A DNA stretch of 17,710 nucleotides from Caldifarciminota bacterium UBA2202 (GTDB lineage Bacteria > Hydrothermota > 32-111), in the NCBI GenBank assembly GCA_002327905.1, contig DCUY01000022.1, forward strand, positions 1 to 17,710, in the 5' to 3' direction. How positions within the stretch are numbered: position 1 is the first letter of the stretch; the number at the start of each line of letters is the position of its first letter. The translations under genes were made by a program, and so were the position numbers. Positions 1 to 6,628 of this stretch are shown in pieces. Below the pieces are notes generated by a model, which saw nothing but the letters and a program-made list of their open reading frames with translations, was not told where the DNA came from and did no database searches.

Positions 1-55
1 TAGCATAGCGGAGCGGACTGATGTTTTTGCTCGGAACTGTAAAGATAATATATTT

Positions 56-100
56 AATCAAATGCTGTATTGTGTTAATTGAATGTATTTGATTCTTGCG
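56..100 (+). repeat. Dispersed hairpin repeat, left copy
   Basis: Inverted arms AATCAAATGC (56-65) and GTATTTGATT (85-94) can form a 10-bp stem with one G-T wobble around a 19-base loop. The second half, from GTTAATTGAA through TTTGATT (74-94, 21 bases), is identical to positions 17668-17688, and the left arm is identical to 17649-17658. Both copies are followed within a few bases by CTTGC and are in the same orientation. Two copies in 17.7 kb, each beside a heptamer array, suggest a dispersed intergenic repeat family. I see no transposase or target duplication. Confidence 0.7.
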
Positions 101-121
101 CATGGCTCATGGCGCACGGTG
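101..121 (+). repeat. Heptamer array 1 (CATGGCT-like, 3 units)
   Basis: Three consecutive 7-base units are CATGGCT, CATGGCG and CACGGTG. They immediately follow the hairpin repeat. The unit resembles that of array 3 (CACGGCT, CATACGG) but uses CATGG. The period is not a multiple of three, which argues against coding. Confidence 0.5.
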
Positions 122-149
122 CGTCTTCGCATGGTGGTGCTTCGCCATG
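113..149. repeat. Small palindrome and direct-repeat block
   Basis: A perfect palindrome CGCAC-G-GTGCG lies at 113-123. It is followed by two direct copies of CTTCGC 15 bases apart (125-130 and 140-145) and by inverted CATGG/CCATG arms (130-134 and 145-149). This looks like a compact REP-like fold between two heptamer arrays. No function is assigned. Confidence 0.4.
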
Positions 150-177
150 AACTATCAACTATAAACTATTAACTCTT
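150..177 (+). repeat. Heptamer array 2 (AACTATN, 4 units)
   Basis: Four units read AACTATC, AACTATA, AACTATT and AACTCTT with no interruption. The base composition is completely different from the GC-richer arrays on either side, but the 7-base period is the same. Confidence 0.6.
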
Positions 178-182
178 TTCTG

Positions 183-238
183 CACACGGCTCACGGCACA
201 CGGCATACGGTATACGGAATACGGCATACGGCATACGG
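183..238 (+). repeat. Heptamer array 3 (CATACGG, 8 units)
   Basis: Eight uninterrupted 7-base units run CACACGG, CTCACGG, CACACGG, CATACGG, TATACGG, AATACGG, CATACGG, CATACGG. The last four bases of every unit are ACGG, while the first three vary. Variation confined to fixed positions is the pattern seen in the short tandemly repeated repetitive (STRR) heptamers of heterocystous cyanobacteria, although nothing else here points to a cyanobacterium. The length, 56 bp in 8 units, equals that of the array at the other end of the window. Confidence 0.85.
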
Positions 239-340
239 CGTCTCGTATAATACCTTTTCTCGGTTATCTTATTTTGAAAAGATTCGGAGTCTCTGCTGTC
301 TTTCTCACATCGGCAGTATTCTATATAATTGCAGTAGTAT

Positions 341-1147
341 CTATGCTCTTCCTTTATTTCTCTTATAAGAGGAAAAAAGCATAAATAATCCGGAGAAGAT
401 AAGAATCAAAGATGTGATTTGAGAGAGTGAGAATATTTTGAAAATCATCGCCTCTTTCGAATAGTATCTGAGATAATCAAGGAAAAATCTTTCAATTCCG
501 TACATAACAAAAAATGAGTAAAATACCATTCCTTTGAATCTTTTAAATTTGTAAAGAATCAGAAGAATGAAAAAAATCAGAAGGCAGGAAAAAGATTCAA
601 TAAGCTGAGTCGGAATGACAGGCAGTGAAGAGATGGCATTATGGGGTATCTGCCCTGAACTCATCTGTTCATAATATGCAGGCGAGTTTTTGGGAAAAGA
701 GACTCCACATGAATGAGATATTTTCCCGTAACAGCATCCGTTCAGAAAACATCCGATTCTCCCTATGAAAATTCCTATGGAGAGTGCAGGAACTGTTATA
801 TCTCCGACCTGTTCAATGTCAAGATGATTCCTCTTTAAATATATGATTCCAGCAGTGAGGCCTCCGACCAGACCTCCGTAAAAGACCATTCCGCCTTCCC
901 AAATCTTGATAACGGAGATTATATCCTTCTGATAAACATAGAAATTTTCAACAACGAACCATATTCTGGCTCCGATAATTCCGCCTATTATTATCCATAT
1001 AGCCATGTCATACATTCTGTCCTTGTCGATTTTTTCCCTTTTAGACATGAAATACAGAACGAAGATGCCTGCAATGAATGCAATTGCCATCATCAGTCCG
1101 TAAGAAGTAAGAGTGAATGAGTGAATATGGATTATCTCTCTGAACAT
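341..1147 (-). CDS. lgt: Prolipoprotein diacylglyceryl transferase
   Basis: Lgt moves a diacylglyceryl group from phosphatidylglycerol to the lipobox cysteine of prolipoproteins, the first step of bacterial lipoprotein maturation in the inner membrane. The 268-residue length is normal and the protein is strongly hydrophobic, with about seven membrane helices. The Lgt signature GRIGCFLNGCCYG is at residues 129-141. GGMVFYGGL (85-93) precedes it, with Tyr where E. coli has His, a substitution I believe is common outside Proteobacteria. YGIERFFLDYLR (216-227) carries the second essential arginine region, and SQITSL follows at 242-247. The ATG overlaps the upstream pepP stop as TAATG, with an AAAGGAG ribosome site 9 bases upstream inside pepP, so translation is coupled. 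It is the last gene of a three-gene minus-strand operon. No lspA or lnt lies nearby. Confidence 0.96.
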   Translation of the reverse strand: MFREIIHIHSFTLTSYGLMMAIAFIAGIFVLYFMSKREKIDKDRMYDMAIWIIIGGIIGARIWFVVENFYVYQKDIISVIKIWEGGMVFYGGLVGGLTAGIIYLKRNHLDIEQVGDITVPALSIGIFIGRIGCFLNGCCYGKISHSCGVSFPKNSPAYYEQMSSGQIPHNAISSLPVIPTQLIESFSCLLIFFILLILYKFKRFKGMVFYSFFVMYGIERFFLDYLRYYSKEAMIFKIFSLSQITSLILIFSGLFMLFSSYKRNKGRA

Positions 1148-2394
1148 TAAGCCACACTCCTTTCAATCTCTTTAATGCTCTTTGGAATGTCATAAGAGAG
1201 ATTGTTTCTGCCGTTTTTAGTCACAAGAATATCATCCTCAATTCTGATGCCCAAAGATTCCTCTTTTAAGTATATACCCGGCTCAATAGTGAGAATCATA
1301 TTCTCCTCAAGCACAGGAAGATTGCGGGGAAATTCATTCACATCATGAGTGTCAAGACCGAGCATGTGTCCTATTGAGTGAGCATAATACTTTTTCACAT
1401 CGCTTTCATCTTTTATATATTTCAATGAAATAAGCATCTTTGCTATCATCTTGGTAGCCGAATCATTAATCTCCTTGAATGAGATTCCCGGCTTCACCAT
1501 TCCTATTATTCTCTCCTGTATTTCAAGAAGTCTATTATATAACATAGTCTGCTTTTCAGTAAATTTTTTGGAAGCAGGGAAGACTCTTGTGATATCAGCG
1601 GAATAATTCATATACTCTGCTCCGACATCAGTCAAAACGAGTGAGTTCTTTTCTATTTTGCAGTTATTGTCACTGTAATGAAGAGTCGCGGCATTGACTC
1701 CTGAAGCAATTATTGAAGGAAACGCAGGAACTCTGACTCCGTTTTTTAAGAACATATATTCCAAATCTGCCTGTACTTCATACTCGTACATCCCCGGCCT
1801 GACTCTTTTCATTGCATTTATTATTCCGTCCCTTGTTATTTCTATTGCGCGTCTTACTGCTTTTATCTCATGCTCATCCTTTATCATTCTTATAGGATAA
1901 ATCACCTTTGAAGCCTGCTGGACTGTGGTTATCTGCGGATAATGCTCTCTTATCCGAGTGAGCCTGTAATGCTGATAGTCAAGAAAACTGGATACCTGTC
2001 TGTTTGTGAAATCAAAGTAGAGAATAATTTTATCATTCACATACATTGAAAGATGCTGAAACATCTCCTTAATTGAATATACTTCACTGATTCCGGTCTC
2101 TGTCTTTATTTCTTCAAAAGATTTTCTCTTCCCGAACCAAAGCTCAAGAAAAGGATTATTCTCTTCAACAAACAAAATCTGTTTAGACATCTTATTGCTT
2201 TTTACAAGAAGAAGAACCGAATTTTCCGCATTCAAGCCCGTCAGGTAATAAAAGGAAGAATCCTGCCGGAAAATGTAATTATTATTCGTATTCTTTTCTT
2301 TTGGCATTGCGCTTTCAATAAGCAATACGGAATTGTCCTCCATTTTCTTGATGACTTTGCCTCGTCTCTCTTTGAATATGCTTACGGGAAACAT
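1147..2394 (-). CDS. pepP: Xaa-Pro aminopeptidase (M24 family)
   Basis: This is a cytoplasmic metallo-aminopeptidase that releases N-terminal residues preceding proline. Its 415 residues have the two-domain layout of bacterial aminopeptidase P: a creatinase-type N-terminal domain (about 1-165, including the typical FYYLTG motif at 48-53) and a C-terminal pita-bread catalytic domain (about 170-410). The five expected metal ligands are all visible: Asp256 (LTDVGAE), Asp267 (SADITR), His343 (HSIGHMLGLDTHD), Glu371 (TIEPGIY) and Glu386 (RIEDDI). His239 (TLHYSDN) matches the conserved substrate histidine. The ATG lies 13 nt inside the upstream PHP gene, with AAGGAG 5 bases before it, so the start is well supported. 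Prolidase is an alternative name within M24, but the N-terminal domain and length favour PepP. Confidence 0.93.
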   Translation of the reverse strand: MFPVSIFKERRGKVIKKMEDNSVLLIESAMPKEKNTNNNYIFRQDSSFYYLTGLNAENSVLLLVKSNKMSKQILFVEENNPFLELWFGKRKSFEEIKTETGISEVYSIKEMFQHLSMYVNDKIILYFDFTNRQVSSFLDYQHYRLTRIREHYPQITTVQQASKVIYPIRMIKDEHEIKAVRRAIEITRDGIINAMKRVRPGMYEYEVQADLEYMFLKNGVRVPAFPSIIASGVNAATLHYSDNNCKIEKNSLVLTDVGAEYMNYSADITRVFPASKKFTEKQTMLYNRLLEIQERIIGMVKPGISFKEINDSATKMIAKMLISLKYIKDESDVKKYYAHSIGHMLGLDTHDVNEFPRNLPVLEENMILTIEPGIYLKEESLGIRIEDDILVTKNGRNNLSYDIPKSIKEIERSVA

Positions 2395-3179
2395 TTCTTC
2401 TCCTTGTTCGGTTTATAAACCTTAAAATCAAAATTTTCAATAATATTATACACCTCATTGAAATGAAATGCAACATCTCCTCTGCTGTGAGAATCGGAGC
2501 CTGTTGATACTGTTCTCCCTCCAAGCTCCTTATACAACGCGAGTATTGAATCCGAAGGGAACTGTTCTCTGCACTTATGCCTCAATCCGCTTGAATTTAT
2601 TTCGATTGTTTTTCCCTCTCCGATTATCCGTTTAAGAATTTCAGTATAATCTTTTTTGTGCTTCTCAAATATAATATCATGTCTTAAAAATTTTGAATAT
2701 TTCTTGTAATAGTCGATATGTCCGAGTATATCAAATGCTTTGAATTGAGATATGCTTTTTAATGAAGCAAAATACGGAGAATAATCCGCATCATCGATAT
2801 TATCAGCATCCTTTTCGATTTCTTTTATCCAATCTGAAATAACCGTCCCCTTAACAAAGTGGGCTGACATTATTTTATATGAAAAAGGAAATTTGTCAAA
2901 CACATTCAAAATCTTTTCTTCGTATGATTTTTCGAGAGATGCCTCTATTCCGAGATGCAGTGTTATTTTTGACGAATATTTATTTTTCAGGGAATCAAAC
3001 TCTTTAAGTTGATGACAGCCGTTATAATATTCATTGCCAGGGTCGCCTTCATTGAAATCAAGATGGTCGGAGAATCCGAGTATATCGACTCTCTTTTCAA
3101 TTGCCTCTAAAACGATATCCTCCATATTCCGATTTGAATCATAGGAATACAAAGAGTGATTATGCAAATCAATAAACAT
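2382..3179 (-). CDS. PHP-domain phosphoesterase, histidinol-phosphatase (HisK) type
   Basis: This is a 265-residue single-domain PHP metallohydrolase. Expected trinuclear-metal ligands are present in order: His6 and His8 (DLHNHS), His39 (FSDH), Glu79 (GIEA), His107 (SAHF), His154 (GHID), and Asp229 and His231 (STGSDSH). Its length and order of motifs fit the HisK-type histidinol-phosphatase subfamily, which removes phosphate from L-histidinol phosphate. No his genes are nearby, so the substrate is uncertain and another phosphomonoester is possible. The ligand motif begins at residue 4, so the first ATG must be the real start. That ATG has no Shine-Dalgarno sequence and lies 6 bases after a TATAAT box, which predicts a leaderless mRNA. 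It is the first gene of the operon with pepP and lgt. Confidence 0.85.
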   Translation of the reverse strand: MFIDLHNHSLYSYDSNRNMEDIVLEAIEKRVDILGFSDHLDFNEGDPGNEYYNGCHQLKEFDSLKNKYSSKITLHLGIEASLEKSYEEKILNVFDKFPFSYKIMSAHFVKGTVISDWIKEIEKDADNIDDADYSPYFASLKSISQFKAFDILGHIDYYKKYSKFLRHDIIFEKHKKDYTEILKRIIGEGKTIEINSSGLRHKCREQFPSDSILALYKELGGRTVSTGSDSHSRGDVAFHFNEVYNIIENFDFKVYKPNKEKKCFP

Positions 3180-3185
3180 TGTACT

Positions 3186-3213
3186 ATTATATTTAAGTGA
3201 AAAAAATTTTCAA
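3186..3213 (-). promoter_or_regulatory. Promoter of the PHP-pepP-lgt operon
   Basis: On the minus strand, TTGAAA (3213-3208) and a perfect TATAAT (3191-3186) are separated by 16 bases. Transcription would be expected to begin about seven bases past the -10 box, at or next to the A of the start codon (3179). No ribosome-binding sequence fits between them. Confidence 0.7.
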
Positions 3214-3260
3214 GACTTTAATTGATTTTGCGGAATATTTTTTATACTGACGTTTTGGAC

Positions 3261-3291
3261 TTGACATTATTTAACTATATGATATTATAAT
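3261..3291 (+). promoter_or_regulatory. Promoter of the chemotaxis receptor gene
   Basis: A perfect -35 box TTGACA (3261-3266) is followed by overlapping -10 candidates: TATTAT at 3283-3288 (16-base spacer) and TATAAT at 3286-3291 (19-base spacer). TTGGAC (3255-3260) with TATGAT (3278-3283, 17-base spacer) is a further possibility. All place the transcript start within a few bases of the ATG at 3296, and no Shine-Dalgarno sequence is present. Confidence 0.65.
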
Positions 3292-3295
3292 TTTC

Positions 3296-5038
3296 ATGAT
3301 AAAACGATTGGTAAATATTTACACAATGGCGACGAACCTTCCGGCAGTAATTATCGGGGTGCCGCTTTTAGTCCTTCTTGTCCCGGAGACAGTGCATTTT
3401 ACTGATTTTCAGAGGAATATAATTGTCATTATGGGAGGAATCCTCGGAGTGATTCTTGCAATTGAATATGATATTGTCCAGAGACTCAGATTCAGAAATT
3501 CCATGAATAATGAAAATATTAAAAAAGTTGAATTCAGAGAATATATCTTCATGATGAATTCTCCGATTATCTCAGGTATTCACATGTTTCTGCATTTCTT
3601 TTTAGGCACAATGCTTGTTGCGGGAGTATTGGCGTTTACAGGCGCCGCAATGAAATCCGTCATTATTGGCTTCCTTGACGGTGCTGTGATAGCAATATTC
3701 ATGGGTTTGGTGAATATGCAGGTTGCATACCTTGTATTTTCAAGAAAACTTCAGGATTACAAATTTACAATTGAAGATATGAAATCCATTTCATCCTATT
3801 TAAGAAAAATACCTCTTGTGTGGAGATTCTCTTTTACTATGAATTTCATGTTTTTATTTGTCATTTATGTAAATCTTGTATTAAAAAATAATATAGTCCT
3901 TTATCTTGTGTTAATAGCGGCGAATGTCATACTCTCATATATATTTCTTCTGTCAATACTGACTCCTCTAAAGAGCATCAAGCAGTCAGTCAAATATCTC
4001 TTCTCGGCGGATATGCAGAAGCTTGAGATGATGTCAGTCGTTGTAAATGACGAAATAGGAGAGATAATAGAGGAATTCAACAAGACATTGGGAAAATATA
4101 AGGAATTCATATCAAAACTGCTTCTCATAGCAAATGAATTGTCATCAATAACAAGCCAGCTTGCTTCAACAGGAGAGGAGATAACTGCATCTTCAGAAGA
4201 GGTCTCCGCCACAGTTCAGGAGATTGCCAAAGATATGGAGAATCAGTCGACAAATACCAAAAACGCAAAAGACGACGCCTTAAAGATAAAGACACTCTCT
4301 GAGAGCGTATCTTCAAAGATAAATATGGCTCAGACAGCTTCAAAGAAGGCAAATGAGGCGACAACTCTGGGGCTTGATAAAGTTGACAATACAATGAACA
4401 GCTTTGATGCCATTGTGAGCAATGTGAACAGGGCTCTTGAAAAGATAGAGTTTCTGCAGAAACGTTCGGAGCAGATAAATGAGATACTGGACATTATAAC
4501 CAAAATTTCGGAGCAGACTGACCTGTTGGCATTAAATGCCGCAATAGAAGCGGCAAGAGTGGGTGAATTCGGAAAGGGATTCGCAGTGGTGGCTGAAGAG
4601 ATAAGAGAGCTTGCAGAGCAGTCTTCGCAGGCGACAGAGAGAATTTCCCATCTCATTACAGAAATAAAGAATGACATTCAGAATACCGCGGAAATTATTC
4701 AGAATCAGCATAAGAATGTTTCAGAGGGAAAATCCCTGATGGATGAGACAAAACAGGAGTTCCAGCAGATTTCAAAAGCGATCACTCTTACGGTTAATAT
4801 GATTAAGGAGATTGCATACTCATCAGAAGAACAGATGAGCTCAATAACCAAATACATTCAGATTATAACACAGATAGCTGAGCTTAGCGAAAGAACATCA
4901 TCAAATACTGAAGAGATAGCCGCATCAATGGAGCAGCAGACAGCTTCGATGCAGGAGATTTTATCAAATGTTCAGGAGGTTGACAACAAAACGAACCAAT
5001 TGAAGGCAGTTAACGAGAAGATCAAAGAGACCTCTTGA
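3296..5038 (+). CDS. Methyl-accepting chemotaxis protein with six-helix membrane sensor
   Basis: This 580-residue membrane receptor should relay a signal to the CheA/CheW kinase complex. About six hydrophobic helices (roughly 13-30, 41-59, 96-115, 121-146, 178-195, 199-222) replace the usual pair of helices flanking a periplasmic ligand domain. A HAMP linker follows at about 220-265 (TPLKSIKQ and NDEIGEI). A long methylation and signalling coiled coil then runs to the C-terminus. The kinase-contact tip is EQTDLLALNAAIEAARVGEF (406-425) and on to residue 440; Val422 replaces the usual Ala or Ser. The sensor type suggests detection of a membrane or cytoplasmic cue rather than a periplasmic ligand. 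There is no che gene beside it. The stop codon overlaps the -35 box of the rho promoter. Confidence 0.92.
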   Translation: MIKRLVNIYTMATNLPAVIIGVPLLVLLVPETVHFTDFQRNIIVIMGGILGVILAIEYDIVQRLRFRNSMNNENIKKVEFREYIFMMNSPIISGIHMFLHFFLGTMLVAGVLAFTGAAMKSVIIGFLDGAVIAIFMGLVNMQVAYLVFSRKLQDYKFTIEDMKSISSYLRKIPLVWRFSFTMNFMFLFVIYVNLVLKNNIVLYLVLIAANVILSYIFLLSILTPLKSIKQSVKYLFSADMQKLEMMSVVVNDEIGEIIEEFNKTLGKYKEFISKLLLIANELSSITSQLASTGEEITASSEEVSATVQEIAKDMENQSTNTKNAKDDALKIKTLSESVSSKINMAQTASKKANEATTLGLDKVDNTMNSFDAIVSNVNRALEKIEFLQKRSEQINEILDIITKISEQTDLLALNAAIEAARVGEFGKGFAVVAEEIRELAEQSSQATERISHLITEIKNDIQNTAEIIQNQHKNVSEGKSLMDETKQEFQQISKAITLTVNMIKEIAYSSEEQMSSITKYIQIITQIAELSERTSSNTEEIAASMEQQTASMQEILSNVQEVDNKTNQLKAVNEKIKETS

Positions 5039-5062
5039 CAAATCGGTAAAATCTGCTATTAT
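5035..5062 (+). promoter_or_regulatory. Promoter of rho-rpmE
   Basis: TTGACA (5035-5040) overlaps the receptor stop codon. After a 16-base spacer comes TATTAT (5057-5062), preceded by TGC, which forms an extended -10 element. The start site is expected near 5069, leaving a leader of about 60 bases that ends in a weak AGAAGAG ribosome site before the ATG at 5130. The leader contains a pyrimidine-rich stretch (about 5095-5113). Rho autoregulates through its leader in E. coli, but I see no specific evidence for that here. Confidence 0.7.
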
Positions 5063-5129
5063 TTATTCATTCAAAGTTCGTTTATATTATCAACAATTCC
5101 TTTCTAACCCCTAACAAAAGAAGAGAATT

Positions 5130-6377
5130 ATGAAAATTGAAGAATTAAAAAGCAAAAGTTTTAATGAACTCTTTGAGATGTCAAAGGAGCTCGGAATTGA
5201 AAATCTGAGCACATTAAAAAAACAGGATTTTATATTTAAGATCCTTGAAAAGCAGGTAGAGCAGAACGGCAGTATATTCGGAGAAGGAGTCCTTGAAGTT
5301 TCAGGAGAGGGTTTCGGATTCTTAAGACAGCCTGAATATTCATATACTCCCGGCCCTATGGACATATATGTCTCTCCGTCGCAGATAAAGAGGTTCGGCT
5401 TGGAGACAGGAGATACAATATACGGGCAGATAAGGCCTCCGAAAGAATCCGAAAAATATTTTGCTCTTTTAAAGATTGAGACAATAAATTATGTAGCTTA
5501 TGAAGAGAGCAGAAGAAGAATACTCTTTGACAATCTTACTCCTCTCTATCCTGACGAGAAAATAAATCTTGAAATGCCTGACAATGACAAATCCCTCAGG
5601 ATAATCAATCTGCTCACTCCCATAGGAAAAGGACAGAGGTCTTTGATTGTCTCTCCTCCGAGAGCGGGAAAGACCATAATACTTCAGAAGATAGCGAATG
5701 CAATATCATTGAATCACCCTGAAATAAAACTTATAGTTCTACTCATAGACGAAAGGCCTGAAGAGGTCACTGATATGGAGCGTTCTGTCAAAGGAGAGGT
5801 CATCTCCTCCACATTTGACGAGCCTGCTGACAGGCATGTTCAGGTGGCGCAGATAGTCATTGAAAGGGCAAAGCGTCTGGTTGAACAGAAGTATGATGTT
5901 GTGATACTTCTTGATTCAATAACCCGTCTTGCCAGAGCATACAATGTGGTTACTCCTCACAGCGGAAGAACACTGTCCGGAGGAGTTGATTCCAATGCGC
6001 TTCACAAACCGAAGAGATTCTTTGGAGCCGCAAGAAACATTGAGTATGGAGGCAGTCTAACTATCATAGCGACTGCTCTAATAGAGACAGGTTCAAGAAT
6101 GGATGAAGTGATTTTTGAAGAGTTCAAGGGAACCGGAAATATGGAATTGATTTTGGACCGGAAACTCGCAGACAGGAGAATCTTCCCAGCAATAGATGTA
6201 AACAGATCCGGCACAAGAAAGGAGAATCTGCTTCTTACAGAAATGGAGCTGTCGCGCGTCTGGGTTTTAAGAAAACTCTTAAGCGAGATGAATCCTGTCG
6301 AGGCGATGGAATTCCTTATAAACAGGATGTCGCCGACGAAGAACAATCAAGAATTTTTAAAGATGATGTCTGAATAG
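5130..6377 (+). CDS. rho: Transcription termination factor Rho
   Basis: Rho is a hexameric RNA-dependent ATPase that terminates transcription at C-rich untranslated RNA. Its 415 residues are close to E. coli Rho (419). An N-terminal helical domain (1-45) is followed by the cold-shock-like primary RNA-binding fold (about 48-120, GFGFLRQ at 61-67). The RecA-like motor contains Walker A PPRAGKT (176-182), the catalytic DERPEEVTDMER (207-218) and Walker B VVILLDS (257-263). The secondary-site Q-loop region is SGRTLSGGVDSNAL (278-291) and the R-loop is KGTGNMEL (333-340). No insertion domain is present. An AAGAG-type ribosome site is weak, but the N-terminus matches the family. It is co-transcribed with rpmE, whose Shine-Dalgarno sequence overlaps the rho stop codon. 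Confidence 0.97.
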   Translation: MKIEELKSKSFNELFEMSKELGIENLSTLKKQDFIFKILEKQVEQNGSIFGEGVLEVSGEGFGFLRQPEYSYTPGPMDIYVSPSQIKRFGLETGDTIYGQIRPPKESEKYFALLKIETINYVAYEESRRRILFDNLTPLYPDEKINLEMPDNDKSLRIINLLTPIGKGQRSLIVSPPRAGKTIILQKIANAISLNHPEIKLIVLLIDERPEEVTDMERSVKGEVISSTFDEPADRHVQVAQIVIERAKRLVEQKYDVVILLDSITRLARAYNVVTPHSGRTLSGGVDSNALHKPKRFFGAARNIEYGGSLTIIATALIETGSRMDEVIFEEFKGTGNMELILDRKLADRRIFPAIDVNRSGTRKENLLLTEMELSRVWVLRKLLSEMNPVEAMEFLINRMSPTKNNQEFLKMMSE

Positions 6378-6385
6378 GAGGCATA

Positions 6386-6619
6386 ATGAAAAAAGGAATT
6401 CACCCGAATTATGTTGATGCAGTAATCCAGTGCGCATGCGGAAACCAGATAAAGACTAAGGCGACAAAGAAGCTTATAAAAGTTGAAATATGCTCAAAGT
6501 GTCATCCATTTTTTACTGGGAAACAGAAATTTATTGATACTGCAGGAAGAGTAGATAAGTTTCTCAAGAAATACAGAAAAGAGACAAAAGAGTCAAAAGA
6601 GACAAAAAAGAGCAAATAA
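6386..6619 (+). CDS. rpmE: Ribosomal protein L31 (zinc form)
   Basis: This is a 77-residue 50S subunit protein at the inter-subunit bridge. The zinc-binding cysteines Cys16, Cys18, Cys36 and Cys39 (CACG and CSKC) mark the C+ form. HPFFTGKQ (40-47) and the following TAGRVDKF are typical of the family. The tail after residue 63 is an extra lysine-rich repeat built on KETKES/KETKKS. A strong AGGAGG (6376-6381) overlaps the rho TAG codon and lies 4 bases before the ATG, so the start is clear. The stop codon (6617-6619) directly abuts the stop of the convergent cyclase-domain gene, leaving no intergenic base. I see no T-tract terminator on the plus strand. Confidence 0.97.
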   Translation: MKKGIHPNYVDAVIQCACGNQIKTKATKKLIKVEICSKCHPFFTGKQKFIDTAGRVDKFLKKYRKETKESKETKKSK

Positions 6620-6628
6620 TTATTGCTC
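6604..6628 (-). terminator. Putative intrinsic terminator across abutting stop codons
   Basis: On the minus strand a hairpin with stem GAGCAA/TTGCTC (6628-6623 and 6615-6610) and a 7-base loop is followed at once by six T (6609-6604). The loop contains the stop of the 856-residue gene, and the T-run lies in the last codons of rpmE on the other strand. The stem has only 6 bp and 3 G-C pairs, so it is modest in strength. In the plus direction the hairpin is not followed by T residues. Confidence 0.45.

Larger units (their letters stand above)
1..340. other. Gene-free left flank, repeat-rich
   Basis: No open reading frame with a plausible start and ribosome site is visible in these 340 bases. 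The stretch holds a hairpin-forming repeat (56-100), three successive short arrays with a 7-base period but different unit sequences (101-121, 150-177, 183-238), and a small block of palindromes (113-149). About 100 bases (239-340) separate the last array from the end of lgt. I see no convincing hairpin-plus-T-tract terminator for lgt there; CTTTTC/GAAAAG can pair but the loop is 16 bases and no T-run follows on the minus strand. Confidence 0.75.

Noticed and set aside
183..238. CRISPR-like array
   Set aside because: The units are 7 bases long with no 28-37 base repeats, no spacers and no cas genes nearby.
1..340. Transposon or insertion sequence end
   Set aside because: The inverted arms are only 10 bases and enclose 19-20 bases. 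No transposase or target-site duplication is seen, so a non-autonomous repeat is the most that can be claimed.
239..340. Intrinsic terminator after lgt
   Set aside because: The possible CTTTTC/GAAAAG pairing has a long loop, is AT-rich, and is not followed by a T-run on the minus strand.
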